This document shows positions 26,022-32,941 of a stretch of 64,000 nucleotides of DNA, in pieces. The stretch's first letter is position 1. Each line of letters begins with the position of its first letter. The stretch is from contig NZ_AP027291.1 of NCBI RefSeq assembly GCF_030295745.1, positions 2,046,001 through 2,110,000 of the forward strand, given 5' to 3'. The notes under the pieces are model-generated. The model did not search any database. It was not told the origin of the DNA and saw only the letters and a program-made list of their open reading frames with translations. The DNA is from Mycolicibacterium sp. TUM20985. Lineage in GTDB: Bacteria > Actinomycetota > Actinomycetes > Mycobacteriales > Mycobacteriaceae. Both the position numbers and the translations under genes were made by a program.

Positions 26022-26930
26022 TCACTCTCTGAAGCGGACGGAGGGAACGCCGCAGGCTCCCAGATACTTTCGGGTGCGTTGGGCGATCGGTAGGGGAGCG
26101 TCGATCGCGCAGGGGTACATGTCCTGCTCGACGATGGCGAACACGTCGATGCCGAGCCGCTCGATGGCCGCCAGCAATGGAGGCATGTCCGGGATGCCCA
26201 GGGGCGGTTCGATCATGGCGCCCAGTTTGACCGCCTCACCGAACGGCAGGTCCTCGGCTTCGACCTTGGCGCGCACGACGGGATCGACCTGCTTGAGGTG
26301 CAGGTAGCCGATGCGTTCGGGAGCGCGTTCGATGATGGCGAGGTTGTCACCGCCGCAGTAGCTGATGTGGCCGGTGTCCAGGCACAGGTTGACGACGTCG
26401 CCGTCGGTGCCGTCGAGGAAGCGGTAGACGTTGGCTTCGGTGTCGACGTGGCTGTCGGCGTGGGGATGGTATTGCGCTCGCACGCCGTACTTCTCGTACA
26501 TGGCCGTGCCGAGTTCGTTCATGCCCGTGGTCTTCTTGCGCCACTGTTCGGGGGTGAGGCTGCGGTCTTCGACGACGGCGCCGGTGGCGGGGTCGCGCCA
26601 CATTTCGGGGATGACGACCACGTGCTTGCCCCCGACGGCGGCAGTGAGCTTGGCGACGTCCTCGATCTGCTTCCACACCGCATCCCAGGAGTCATCTTGG
26701 TGAAGGTGTTCGAACACCGTTCCCGCGGAGAGCTTCAGGTTGCGGGCGGCGAGTTCGTCGGCCAATTGCGCGGGGTCGGTGGGCAGGTACCCGAAGGGCC
26801 CCAGTTCGATCCACTCGTAGCCCGAGGCCGCGACCTCGTCGAGGAAGCGGGTGTAAGGGGTTTGATTGGGGTCGTCGGGAAACCACACGCCCCAGGAGTC
26901 GGGGGCTGAACCGACGAGAATGCTGCTCAT
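26022..26930 (-). CDS. IolE-like TIM-barrel isomerase/dehydratase
   Basis: This is a 302-residue xylose-isomerase-like TIM barrel. It starts with GSAPDSWGVWFPDD, then EWIELGPFGYLP, HVVVIPEM, QYHPHADSHVDTEA (metal-ligand region), CLDTGHISYCGG and GYLHLKQVD. This pattern is close to 2-keto-myo-inositol dehydratase (IolE) and related sugar isomerases. It is the last gene of a leftward operon with an IolG-like dehydrogenase and an inositol/sugar MFS transporter, which supports a role in inositol breakdown. It begins immediately after the stop of a 50-codon remnant ORF. Confidence 0.82.
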   Translation of the reverse strand: MSSILVGSAPDSWGVWFPDDPNQTPYTRFLDEVAASGYEWIELGPFGYLPTDPAQLADELAARNLKLSAGTVFEHLHQDDSWDAVWKQIEDVAKLTAAVGGKHVVVIPEMWRDPATGAVVEDRSLTPEQWRKKTTGMNELGTAMYEKYGVRAQYHPHADSHVDTEANVYRFLDGTDGDVVNLCLDTGHISYCGGDNLAIIERAPERIGYLHLKQVDPVVRAKVEAEDLPFGEAVKLGAMIEPPLGIPDMPPLLAAIERLGIDVFAIVEQDMYPCAIDAPLPIAQRTRKYLGACGVPSVRFRE

Positions 26931-27083
26931 TTAGCTCACCATTTCAGAGTCGGCGGTCTTGAGGGTGTCGGCTGCAATTCGAAGGCCCTCGAGCTCGACG
27001 TTGACGGCCCTGTTCGAATCGATGCCCTCCAACGCCTCGCGCAGTGGGCAATCATGCAGGATTGCGGTGACACCATGCTTCAT
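26931..27083 (-). pseudogene. 50-residue remnant ORF, N terminus like a sugar isomerase
   Basis: This short ORF starts MKHGVTAILHDCPLREALEG, which resembles the N terminus of sugar phosphate isomerase/epimerase proteins (pattern MKxGVYTAxLHDRPLxEALD). It then runs into a different-looking sequence ending TADSEMVS and TAA. Its ATG overlaps the GntR-type stop (ATGA), and its TAA directly abuts the ATG of the IolE-like gene. It looks like the two ends of a larger gene joined by an internal deletion, kept in frame with its neighbours. It could still be translated as a coupling leader. Confidence 0.5.
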
Positions 27084-27418
27084 TCGAGCTGTTTCCCTTC
27101 AGGTTTGATGGACGGAACTAATGAAGCCGGTGCGCAGTACCCGACTCCGGCGTGGCCAGCGGTGGTAGCAACGACGGCGTGCGGTCCGCCCTTGCGGCGA
27201 GCAATGATCCGCTGCTCGTGCAGGATTCCCATGGCACGACGCACCGTGTTGCGCGAGATACCTAGCCGGCGGGCCATCGCTGGTTCGGACTCGAGGACGG
27301 TGCCGAGAGGGAATGTCGCACAGCAGACGGCGGCTGAGATTCGTTCGGCAAGTTGGTAGTACAGCGGGATTGGGCTCGCCGGGCGAAGGTCGGCGGCGAT
27401 CACCAGTCTCGTGGTCAC
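27080..27418 (-). CDS. Short GntR-type DNA-binding protein, effector domain missing
   Basis: This is a 112-residue protein from GTG. It has a full GntR winged helix (SPIPLYYQLAERISAAV, EPAMARRLGISRNTVRRAMG, RRKGGPHAVVATT) of the HutC type, but ends at the point where the UTRA ligand domain should begin. Intact relatives are about 240 residues. Its stop overlaps the start of the 50-codon remnant, which suggests that a deletion has trimmed both genes. It might still bind DNA, or be decaying. It sits inside the inositol-type operon, between the IolH-like gene and the remnant. Confidence 0.65.
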   Translation of the reverse strand: MTTRLVIAADLRPASPIPLYYQLAERISAAVCCATFPLGTVLESEPAMARRLGISRNTVRRAMGILHEQRIIARRKGGPHAVVATTAGHAGVGYCAPASLVPSIKPEGKQLE

Positions 27419-27458
27419 GCGAGGCCCCGGGGGCAGAGATTCGTGCTGGGTTCAGAGG

Positions 27459-28343
27459 TCACGCCGACCACCGCCGGTACTTGGAGACGTAGTCGGTCAT
27501 GGTGGCGAGCTGGTAGCGCGATACGTCGTGCGCATTCTCGTCTTCGGCGAACACCGAGGACACCATGACGGTGTCGGGGCGGTCGTAGAAGTCGATCTCG
27601 GCGAGGCCGGTGAAGAACTCGTCCCAGTCGACGTCGCCGTCGCCGATCTTCAGGTGCTGGTGCACCCGGACGGGGTTGCCGGGTGGGTTGGTGATGTATC
27701 GCAGTCCGTGGCTGCGATGGTGATCCATGGTGTCGGCGACGTGGACCAGCCGCAGTCGGTCGCCTGCGGCCCGCATGATGTCAATCATGTTGCCCCCCAT
27801 GTGATATGTGTGGCACGCGACGTACACCATGCCCAGGTTGGGAGAGTTGACGCCGCGGATGATGCGTACCGCTTCGAAGCCGTCCTCGACGAAGTCGTCG
27901 GGATGGGGGTCGATGCGCACGTCGATGCCTTCGCGTTCGAAGATCGGCATCAGTTCCTCCATGGACCGGAAGAACGCCCGCTCGGACTCCTCGGCCCGTT
28001 CGGGTCGGCCGGAGAACTCGGTGTTGATGACGTTCACCCCGAGGTCGACGGTGATCTGGATGACGCGCTTCCAGTTCCGCACGGCCGATTCGCGGGCATC
28101 CTCGTCGGGACCCGACCACCGCAGCACGGGTAGGACCGAGGCGATACCCACTCCTGCGTGCTCGCAGGCCTTGCGGAACTTCGCGACCAGATCGTCGTCG
28201 GCGCGGGGGTGGTTGTAGAACGGGATGAAATCCCGGTGCGGGGTCAGCTGTAGGTTCTCGTATCCCAGTTCAGCCACGACGCGGGGGAATTCGAGCAGGT
28301 CGAAGTCGTGGTGAAACGGCGTGGGGTCGAGGGCGATCTTCAC
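27459..28343 (-). CDS. IolH-like sugar isomerase/epimerase
   Basis: This is a 294-residue TIM-barrel protein of the AP-endonuclease-2/xylose-isomerase-like group. The beginning (MKIALDPTPFHHDF, ENLQLTPHRDFIPFYNHPRA) matches the pattern of the inositol-catabolism protein IolH. RIDPHPDDFVE, ACHTYHMGGN, RLVHVADTMDHHRSHG and the closing helix follow. The exact reaction of IolH is not established. It starts 3 nt after the IolG-like stop, so the two are cotranscribed. Confidence 0.82.
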   Translation of the reverse strand: MKIALDPTPFHHDFDLLEFPRVVAELGYENLQLTPHRDFIPFYNHPRADDDLVAKFRKACEHAGVGIASVLPVLRWSGPDEDARESAVRNWKRVIQITVDLGVNVINTEFSGRPERAEESERAFFRSMEELMPIFEREGIDVRIDPHPDDFVEDGFEAVRIIRGVNSPNLGMVYVACHTYHMGGNMIDIMRAAGDRLRLVHVADTMDHHRSHGLRYITNPPGNPVRVHQHLKIGDGDVDWDEFFTGLAEIDFYDRPDTVMVSSVFAEDENAHDVSRYQLATMTDYVSKYRRWSA

Positions 28344-28346
28344 GAG

Positions 28347-29378
28347 TCAGGCTCCCTTGATCGAATCGCGGGACACCATCTCGACGGCGACGGGCTGGCC
28401 GGATTCCAGAGACTTCACGCCTGCCGCGCAGACCGCTGCCGCCGCGTAACCGTCCCACGCGCCTGGTCCGTCGATGTAGCTCCCGGTTGGGTGTCCGCCA
28501 CTGACCGCGTTCACCCAGCGCTGGATCTCGGTGTCATAGGCCGCGCCGAACCGCTCCACGAAGCTGGGGGTGATCTGACCGCCCCAGTGGCCCGGCGCGC
28601 TCTTGCGGACGAGTCCGACGTCGAGGCCGATCATCGCACTGCCCTTGTCGCCCACGACCTCGGTGCGCACCTCGTAGGCGACCCCGGTCGTGACGAATAG
28701 TTCGACATCAACGTGTTTTCCCGTGCTTGTCCTCAAGATCGCGATCTGCGGATCCTGAAGTCCCTCGGGCGCATTCGAGGAAGCTGCGGGCGTGATGAGC
28801 TGTATCGAGGTGATCTCCTCGTCGAACAGGAAGCGGGTGACGTCGACCTCGTGAACCAGTGAGTCCTTGACGATCATCGAGCTGTCGAAGTTGGGCGGGA
28901 CGGCGGCGTTGCGGTGCGCGCAATGCATCACCAGCGGGCGTCCGAGCTCGCCGTTGTCCAGAAGCGTCTTCAGCGCGGCGTACTCGGCATCGAAGCGCCG
29001 CATGAAGCCCACCTGGATCAGACGCTTCCCCGTTTCGGCCTCACGCTTGACCACCTCGAGCGAGGTCGCCACGTCGGTCGTCAGCGGTTTCTCACACATC
29101 ACCGGCTTGCCGTGCTCGATGCACGCCAGCAGTTGCTTCTCGTGCGTCGTGCCGGGCGTCGCCAGGATGACGGCGTCGACATCCGCATCGGCGATCGCAT
29201 CCAGCGGGTCGGATATCGCGCGGCAGCCGGGGATGGTGGCGGCGAGCTGTTCGGCTTTCTCGGTCACGAAGTCGTTGACGACGGCGACGCGGGCGCCGGC
29301 GATCCTCGCGCCGATGCGCTTCACGTGGTCGGCGCCCATCATCCCGACACCGAGGACGGCAATCCGTAGATCAGTCAT
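28347..29378 (-). CDS. iolG: Gfo/Idh/MocA oxidoreductase, probable myo-inositol 2-dehydrogenase
   Basis: This is a 343-residue NAD-dependent dehydrogenase. The Rossmann motif is VLGVGMMGADHV, the catalytic-lysine motif is CEKPLT, and QVGFMRRFDAEY and DSLVHEVDVTRFLF follow, the last two being typical of inositol 2-dehydrogenases. The reaction would be oxidation of myo-inositol to scyllo-inosose. It lies between an MFS sugar/inositol importer and IolH-like and IolE-like genes, under a LacI-type regulator, which all support the inositol assignment. Rhizopine- or scyllo-inositol dehydrogenase would be close alternatives. Confidence 0.82.
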   Translation of the reverse strand: MTDLRIAVLGVGMMGADHVKRIGARIAGARVAVVNDFVTEKAEQLAATIPGCRAISDPLDAIADADVDAVILATPGTTHEKQLLACIEHGKPVMCEKPLTTDVATSLEVVKREAETGKRLIQVGFMRRFDAEYAALKTLLDNGELGRPLVMHCAHRNAAVPPNFDSSMIVKDSLVHEVDVTRFLFDEEITSIQLITPAASSNAPEGLQDPQIAILRTSTGKHVDVELFVTTGVAYEVRTEVVGDKGSAMIGLDVGLVRKSAPGHWGGQITPSFVERFGAAYDTEIQRWVNAVSGGHPTGSYIDGPGAWDGYAAAAVCAAGVKSLESGQPVAVEMVSRDSIKGA

Positions 29379-29441
29379 GGTTCGTGGAACTCCTGTAATC
29401 GATTGAGCAGGTGGCGATGTGGTGCGGTTGTTCCCGAGAGC

Positions 29442-30842
29442 TCAGACGGAGGACGTCGCGAGGCCTTGGGCTTCGAAGCGGTCCTCGAGTTCCTCCAGGG
29501 TCGTGCCCTTGGTTTCCGGCACATGGCGCCACACGAAGAACAGCGAAACCAGGTTGACCAGGACGAACAGTCCGAAGGTTCCCGTCGACCCCAGCGAAGA
29601 GTTGAGCACCGGGAACAGGAACGAGATGGCGGCGTTGGTGCACCACAGGATGAACACGGCGATGCCCATGGCGAAGCCACGGATGCTCATCGGGAAGATC
29701 TCCGAGAGCAGCAGCCAGACACAGGTTCCGATGAACATCTGGACGAAGGCGACGAAGAGAATCATGCAGGCCAGGATGACGTAACTGCGGGTGGTGGTTT
29801 CGGGCAGCAGAAAGGTCAGCGCCAAAGCAGCTTGGGAGGCGGCGACTCCGGTGAACCCGATCAACAGCATCGTCCGTCGGCCGATGTAACCCAGCAGGAT
29901 GATCCCGATGATCGTGGTGACGACCGAGGTGACGCCGACGGCGATGGTCGCGATGAGCGCAGCGCTCACGCCGAGCCCGCTCTGTTCGAGAATGGTTGGG
30001 GCGTAGTAGTTCACGGTGTTGATGCCGGTGGCTTGCTGCACGATGGCTAGGCCGCAGCCGATCAGCACCACCTTGCGGATCCACGGCACGTCACGAATGA
30101 CCGTCCATGGGGTCCGGTTGGTCATGGTGCGTTCGGCATGTTGAACGATGGCGGCGAACTCCGCGTCGGCCTCCTTCGGTTCCAGGCTCAAGCCCAGCAC
30201 GGTGCGGGCCTCGTCGAACCGATTCTTCAAGCCGTACCAGCGGGGTGAATCGGGCAGGAACGTCATGCCGATCAGAAGGGCGAGGGCAGGAACTGCGGCG
30301 ACGGCGAGCATGATGCGCCAGACGTTTGCGTCGTGAATTACGTGGTCCAGCAGGGCATTCATTGCGAACGCCAGCATCTGTCCCGTGACGATCATGAGCT
30401 CGTTGATCGTCACCATGCGGCCGCGCCGTTCTGGCGGCGCCATTTCGGCCAGGTAGAGCGGGCAGGTCACCGACGCTGCGCCAACGCCAAGGCCAAGGAC
30501 GATGCGGGCGGCGACCATGATCTGGACGTTGGGGGCGAGAGCGCAACCTAGCGCTCCGACGAGGAAGATGGCGCCACAGACGAGCAGCATGCGTTTGCGG
30601 CCGATCTTGTCGGCGATCCGACCGCCGAACAGCGCGCCGAGTGCGGCGCCCGGGAAGAGCAGCGAGCTGACGACCGTTGCTTCGCCGAAGGAGCTCAGGT
30701 GGAGGTCGTCCTTCATGTAGAGCAGCGCGCCCGAGATTACGCCGGTGTCGTAGCCGAACAGCAGCCCGCCGAGAGTGGCGATGACGGTCAGCTTCGACAG
30801 GAATCGCCCTGACGAGGGGCCTGGCTCGGTCTTTGAATTCAT
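29442..30842 (-). CDS. MFS sugar/inositol symporter
   Basis: This is a 466-residue twelve-helix MFS protein of the sugar porter family. It shows GGLLFGYDTGVISGALLY in helix 1, GRIADKIGRKRML (loop 2-3 motif), PDSPRWYGLKNR at the end of helix 6, QQATGINTVNYYAPTIL in helix 7, GRRTML, and PETKGTTLEE at the C terminus. The QQATGINTVNYY element is typical of inositol/hexose:proton symporters. It is the first gene of the leftward operon and is divergent from the LacI-type gene, with a perfect palindrome between them. Confidence 0.9.
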   Translation of the reverse strand: MNSKTEPGPSSGRFLSKLTVIATLGGLLFGYDTGVISGALLYMKDDLHLSSFGEATVVSSLLFPGAALGALFGGRIADKIGRKRMLLVCGAIFLVGALGCALAPNVQIMVAARIVLGLGVGAASVTCPLYLAEMAPPERRGRMVTINELMIVTGQMLAFAMNALLDHVIHDANVWRIMLAVAAVPALALLIGMTFLPDSPRWYGLKNRFDEARTVLGLSLEPKEADAEFAAIVQHAERTMTNRTPWTVIRDVPWIRKVVLIGCGLAIVQQATGINTVNYYAPTILEQSGLGVSAALIATIAVGVTSVVTTIIGIILLGYIGRRTMLLIGFTGVAASQAALALTFLLPETTTRSYVILACMILFVAFVQMFIGTCVWLLLSEIFPMSIRGFAMGIAVFILWCTNAAISFLFPVLNSSLGSTGTFGLFVLVNLVSLFFVWRHVPETKGTTLEELEDRFEAQGLATSSV

Positions 30843-30874
30843 GTCAAGAAACCCCTGATTCGACTTCGACTAAA

Positions 30875-30891
30875 GCGCGTTAGTAACGCGC
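30875..30891. promoter_or_regulatory. LacI-type operator between MFS and lacI-type genes
   Basis: A perfect 17-bp palindrome: GCGCGTTA, G, TAACGCGC. It lies 33-49 nt from the MFS start and 64-80 nt from the regulator start, as expected for an operator controlling both directions. Confidence 0.75.
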
Positions 30892-30954
30892 GTGAGGACT
30901 ACTATGGACCAGGTCGTTCTAATGTGTCAACCGTCACAACGGAAGGGGATGGCG

Positions 30955-31986
30955 ATGGCCGTCTCTCGCCCCACGATGGCCGACGTGGCGTTGCGTGCCG
31001 GCGTGTCGAGGACTCTTGTCTCGTTCATCCTGAGCGGTAAGCCAGGTGCCAGCGAGGAAACCCGACGCCGCGTGCTCGAGGTCGCCGATCACATCGGATA
31101 CCGCCCGGACTCCGCGGCGCAGCTGCTCGCGCGCGGCCGAAGCCGCACCATCGGCGTGCTGATGGACGTCCGCCAACCCTTTCAGGCCGAGATGGTTACC
31201 GACATCTATCCCGCGGCGGAAGGTGCTGGCTATGACGTGCTCTTGAGTGCCAACCTCCCCGATCGAGACGAGTCCACGTCCATCGAGGCGTTGATCAGCC
31301 ACCGCTGCGGTGGCCTCATCCTGTTGGGCCCAACCTCCAACCAGGCGCAGTTGCAGGCGCTGGCAGAGAGGGTGCCAGTCATCGTCGTCGGCAGGAAGAT
31401 CGTCGTCGACGCGGCCCTCGAGGCAGCGGGGCGTGGGCTGGGGTCAGTACGCACCGCCGACGCCAAGGGCATTCGGCAGGCGGTGGCGTACCTGTCCGAA
31501 CTCGGCCACCGCGACATCCACCACGTCGACGGCGGCACGGGTCCCGGTTCGACTGAGCGGCGTCGCGCCTATCGAGCGGCGATGCGTAGCCATGGCCTGG
31601 AAGCGCACACCCGGGTCATTCCCGGCGCCCACACGGAAGAGGCAGGCGCGCATGCTGCCATGGCATTTCTGGCCGAATCCAGTCTGCCCACGGCCATTCT
31701 GGCGGGCAACGATCGTTGTGCACTGGGCTTGCTCGACGTGTTCACCCGGGCGGGTGTCAAGGTCCCGTCGGAGGTGTCGTTGATCGGTTTCGACGACAGC
31801 CGGCTGTCCGACTACCCGCTGATCGACTTGACGACCGTGCACCAAGATGCCGCCGGGATCGCGCGGCACGCAGTTCGACTCGCGATCGAGATGATGGAAG
31901 AACGAAACGTTGTCGAAACCGACGTGGTTCTCGAACCAAAACTCATGGTCCGTGGCACCACCGCCGGGCCACGCGCGGACTCATAG
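30955..31986 (+). CDS. LacI-family regulator
   Basis: This is a 343-residue protein from ATG 30955, with GGAAGGGG at a suitable distance upstream; an in-frame ATG at 30949 is too close to that sequence. The N-terminal HTH is PTMADVALRAGVSRTLVSFI followed by the hinge YRPDSAAQLLARGRSRTIG. The rest is a periplasmic-binding-like effector domain with PTAILAGNDRCALGLLDVF and SLIGFDDSRLSDYPLIDLT. It probably represses the divergent inositol-type operon through the palindrome at 30875-30891, with an inositol-derived inducer. Confidence 0.9.
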   Translation: MAVSRPTMADVALRAGVSRTLVSFILSGKPGASEETRRRVLEVADHIGYRPDSAAQLLARGRSRTIGVLMDVRQPFQAEMVTDIYPAAEGAGYDVLLSANLPDRDESTSIEALISHRCGGLILLGPTSNQAQLQALAERVPVIVVGRKIVVDAALEAAGRGLGSVRTADAKGIRQAVAYLSELGHRDIHHVDGGTGPGSTERRRAYRAAMRSHGLEAHTRVIPGAHTEEAGAHAAMAFLAESSLPTAILAGNDRCALGLLDVFTRAGVKVPSEVSLIGFDDSRLSDYPLIDLTTVHQDAAGIARHAVRLAIEMMEERNVVETDVVLEPKLMVRGTTAGPRADS

Positions 31987-32006
31987 GGCCATCTTCCACA
32001 ACGAGT

Positions 32007-32188
32007 GCGCTGGCGATAACGGTGCAGCATGATCTCAGTCCAGATCGGCGAGAGCCCTACGCGCGCTTTCCAATTCGGCTTCAAGCGCAGCGACCCGGGC
32101 GGTCTGCTGCGAACGTGCTTCCTCGATGACCTCGTCGATCGGGCCGGACAGGTCCTCGTGCAATTCCTTCGCCGCACGGGAGACCGCG
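32007..32188. repeat. Direct repeat, right copy
   Basis: Partner of 17077-17258. It covers the last 50 codons of the intact DUF6319 gene plus about 28 nt of its downstream flank. Confidence 0.85.
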
Positions 32189-32424
32189 GCCGCTGCGACC
32201 GCGAGATCCCGGGCCACGTATGCGTTGCCTTGCTTGAGCTCAGCGCGCCACTCGCCGTCGGCGGTGCCGGTGACGGTGAGGGTCAGCTCGAGAGTCTTCG
32301 TCTTCCTTCCACCGGACTTCCTGACCGGAGTCTTCGTGGCCTTCTCCTCAGCAACGGCGGCCGCACGCGGCATGTCGTGAGGGGTGGTTGGCGCTTCTGC
32401 TGCTGCCGGAGCGAATACGGTCAT
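32035..32424 (-). CDS. DUF6319-family protein with C-terminal coiled coil
   Basis: This is a 129-residue protein. The N terminus is Ala/Pro-rich, then a basic stretch TPVRKSGGRKTKT, a short conserved domain (LELTLTVTGTADGEWRAELK, QGNAYVARDLAVAAAAVSRA) and a heptad-rich C terminus EARSQQTARVAALEAELESA likely to form a coiled coil. This matches the actinobacterial DUF6319 family, whose function is unknown; the Lys/Arg-rich arm hints at nucleic-acid or envelope interaction. Start ATG 32424 follows AGAAGGAG. A near-consensus mycobacterial SOS box lies 60 nt upstream. The 3' end is duplicated at 17105-17258. Confidence 0.78.
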   Translation of the reverse strand: MTVFAPAAAEAPTTPHDMPRAAAVAEEKATKTPVRKSGGRKTKTLELTLTVTGTADGEWRAELKQGNAYVARDLAVAAAAVSRAAKELHEDLSGPIDEVIEEARSQQTARVAALEAELESARRALADLD

Positions 32425-32941
32425 ACTGGCGGTCAACTCCTTCTGGGGATCGCCCGCAATCCGCGGGCTGGCGATGGAGCCATTAGAACACACGTTCGAT
32501 GCTCCTGCCGCAAAGTGCCGACCCTGCCGCGTTACCGGCGAAGTGTTGCCGGGTTTGTCGGCACGGGGCCATTCCGCGACATCGGGACGCGCTCGGTGCG
32601 GTTCGCCTGAGATGGGTTGCCTCCTGTCTGTGGCACCGAGGAAGACGTGCGAGCGGGTGTACTAGCAGACGTCGGCAATTGGGAACAGTGGTTCGACGAA
32701 TCACGAGAACCATTGAGCGAGAACGGTTTCGACGATGGTGGCGAACGCTGGCGGCCCGATCGATTGGAAATCGACGGGCTCGGGCGCTGGCCACCGATGC
32801 ATGCCGACGGGAACTGGAGGACGGGCCGTCGGCGGCGCGGCGTTGGGGTCGCCGCCACGTCTCGAGCGGTGAGTTGCTCGTTTGCGCCCATGCGGGCGAT
32901 CTTGAAGGCAATATTGACGCCTACGTTGGAAATGGGGTCGG
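32425..32941. other. Intergenic region between DUF6319 and the GGDEF-EAL gene
   Basis: No gene with recognisable motifs was found, although several frames stay open because of high GC. It holds the leader of the DUF6319 gene, including an imperfect hairpin near 32448-32475 and the LexA-type box at 32484-32499, and presumably the promoter of the rightward GGDEF-EAL gene. Confidence 0.55.
32484..32499. promoter_or_regulatory. Candidate LexA (SOS) box upstream of the DUF6319 gene
   Basis: Read on the minus strand this is TCGAAC-N4-GTTCTA, which matches the mycobacterial SOS consensus TCGAAC-N4-GTTCGA at 11 of 12 fixed positions. It sits 60 nt upstream of the start codon. Confidence 0.55.
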
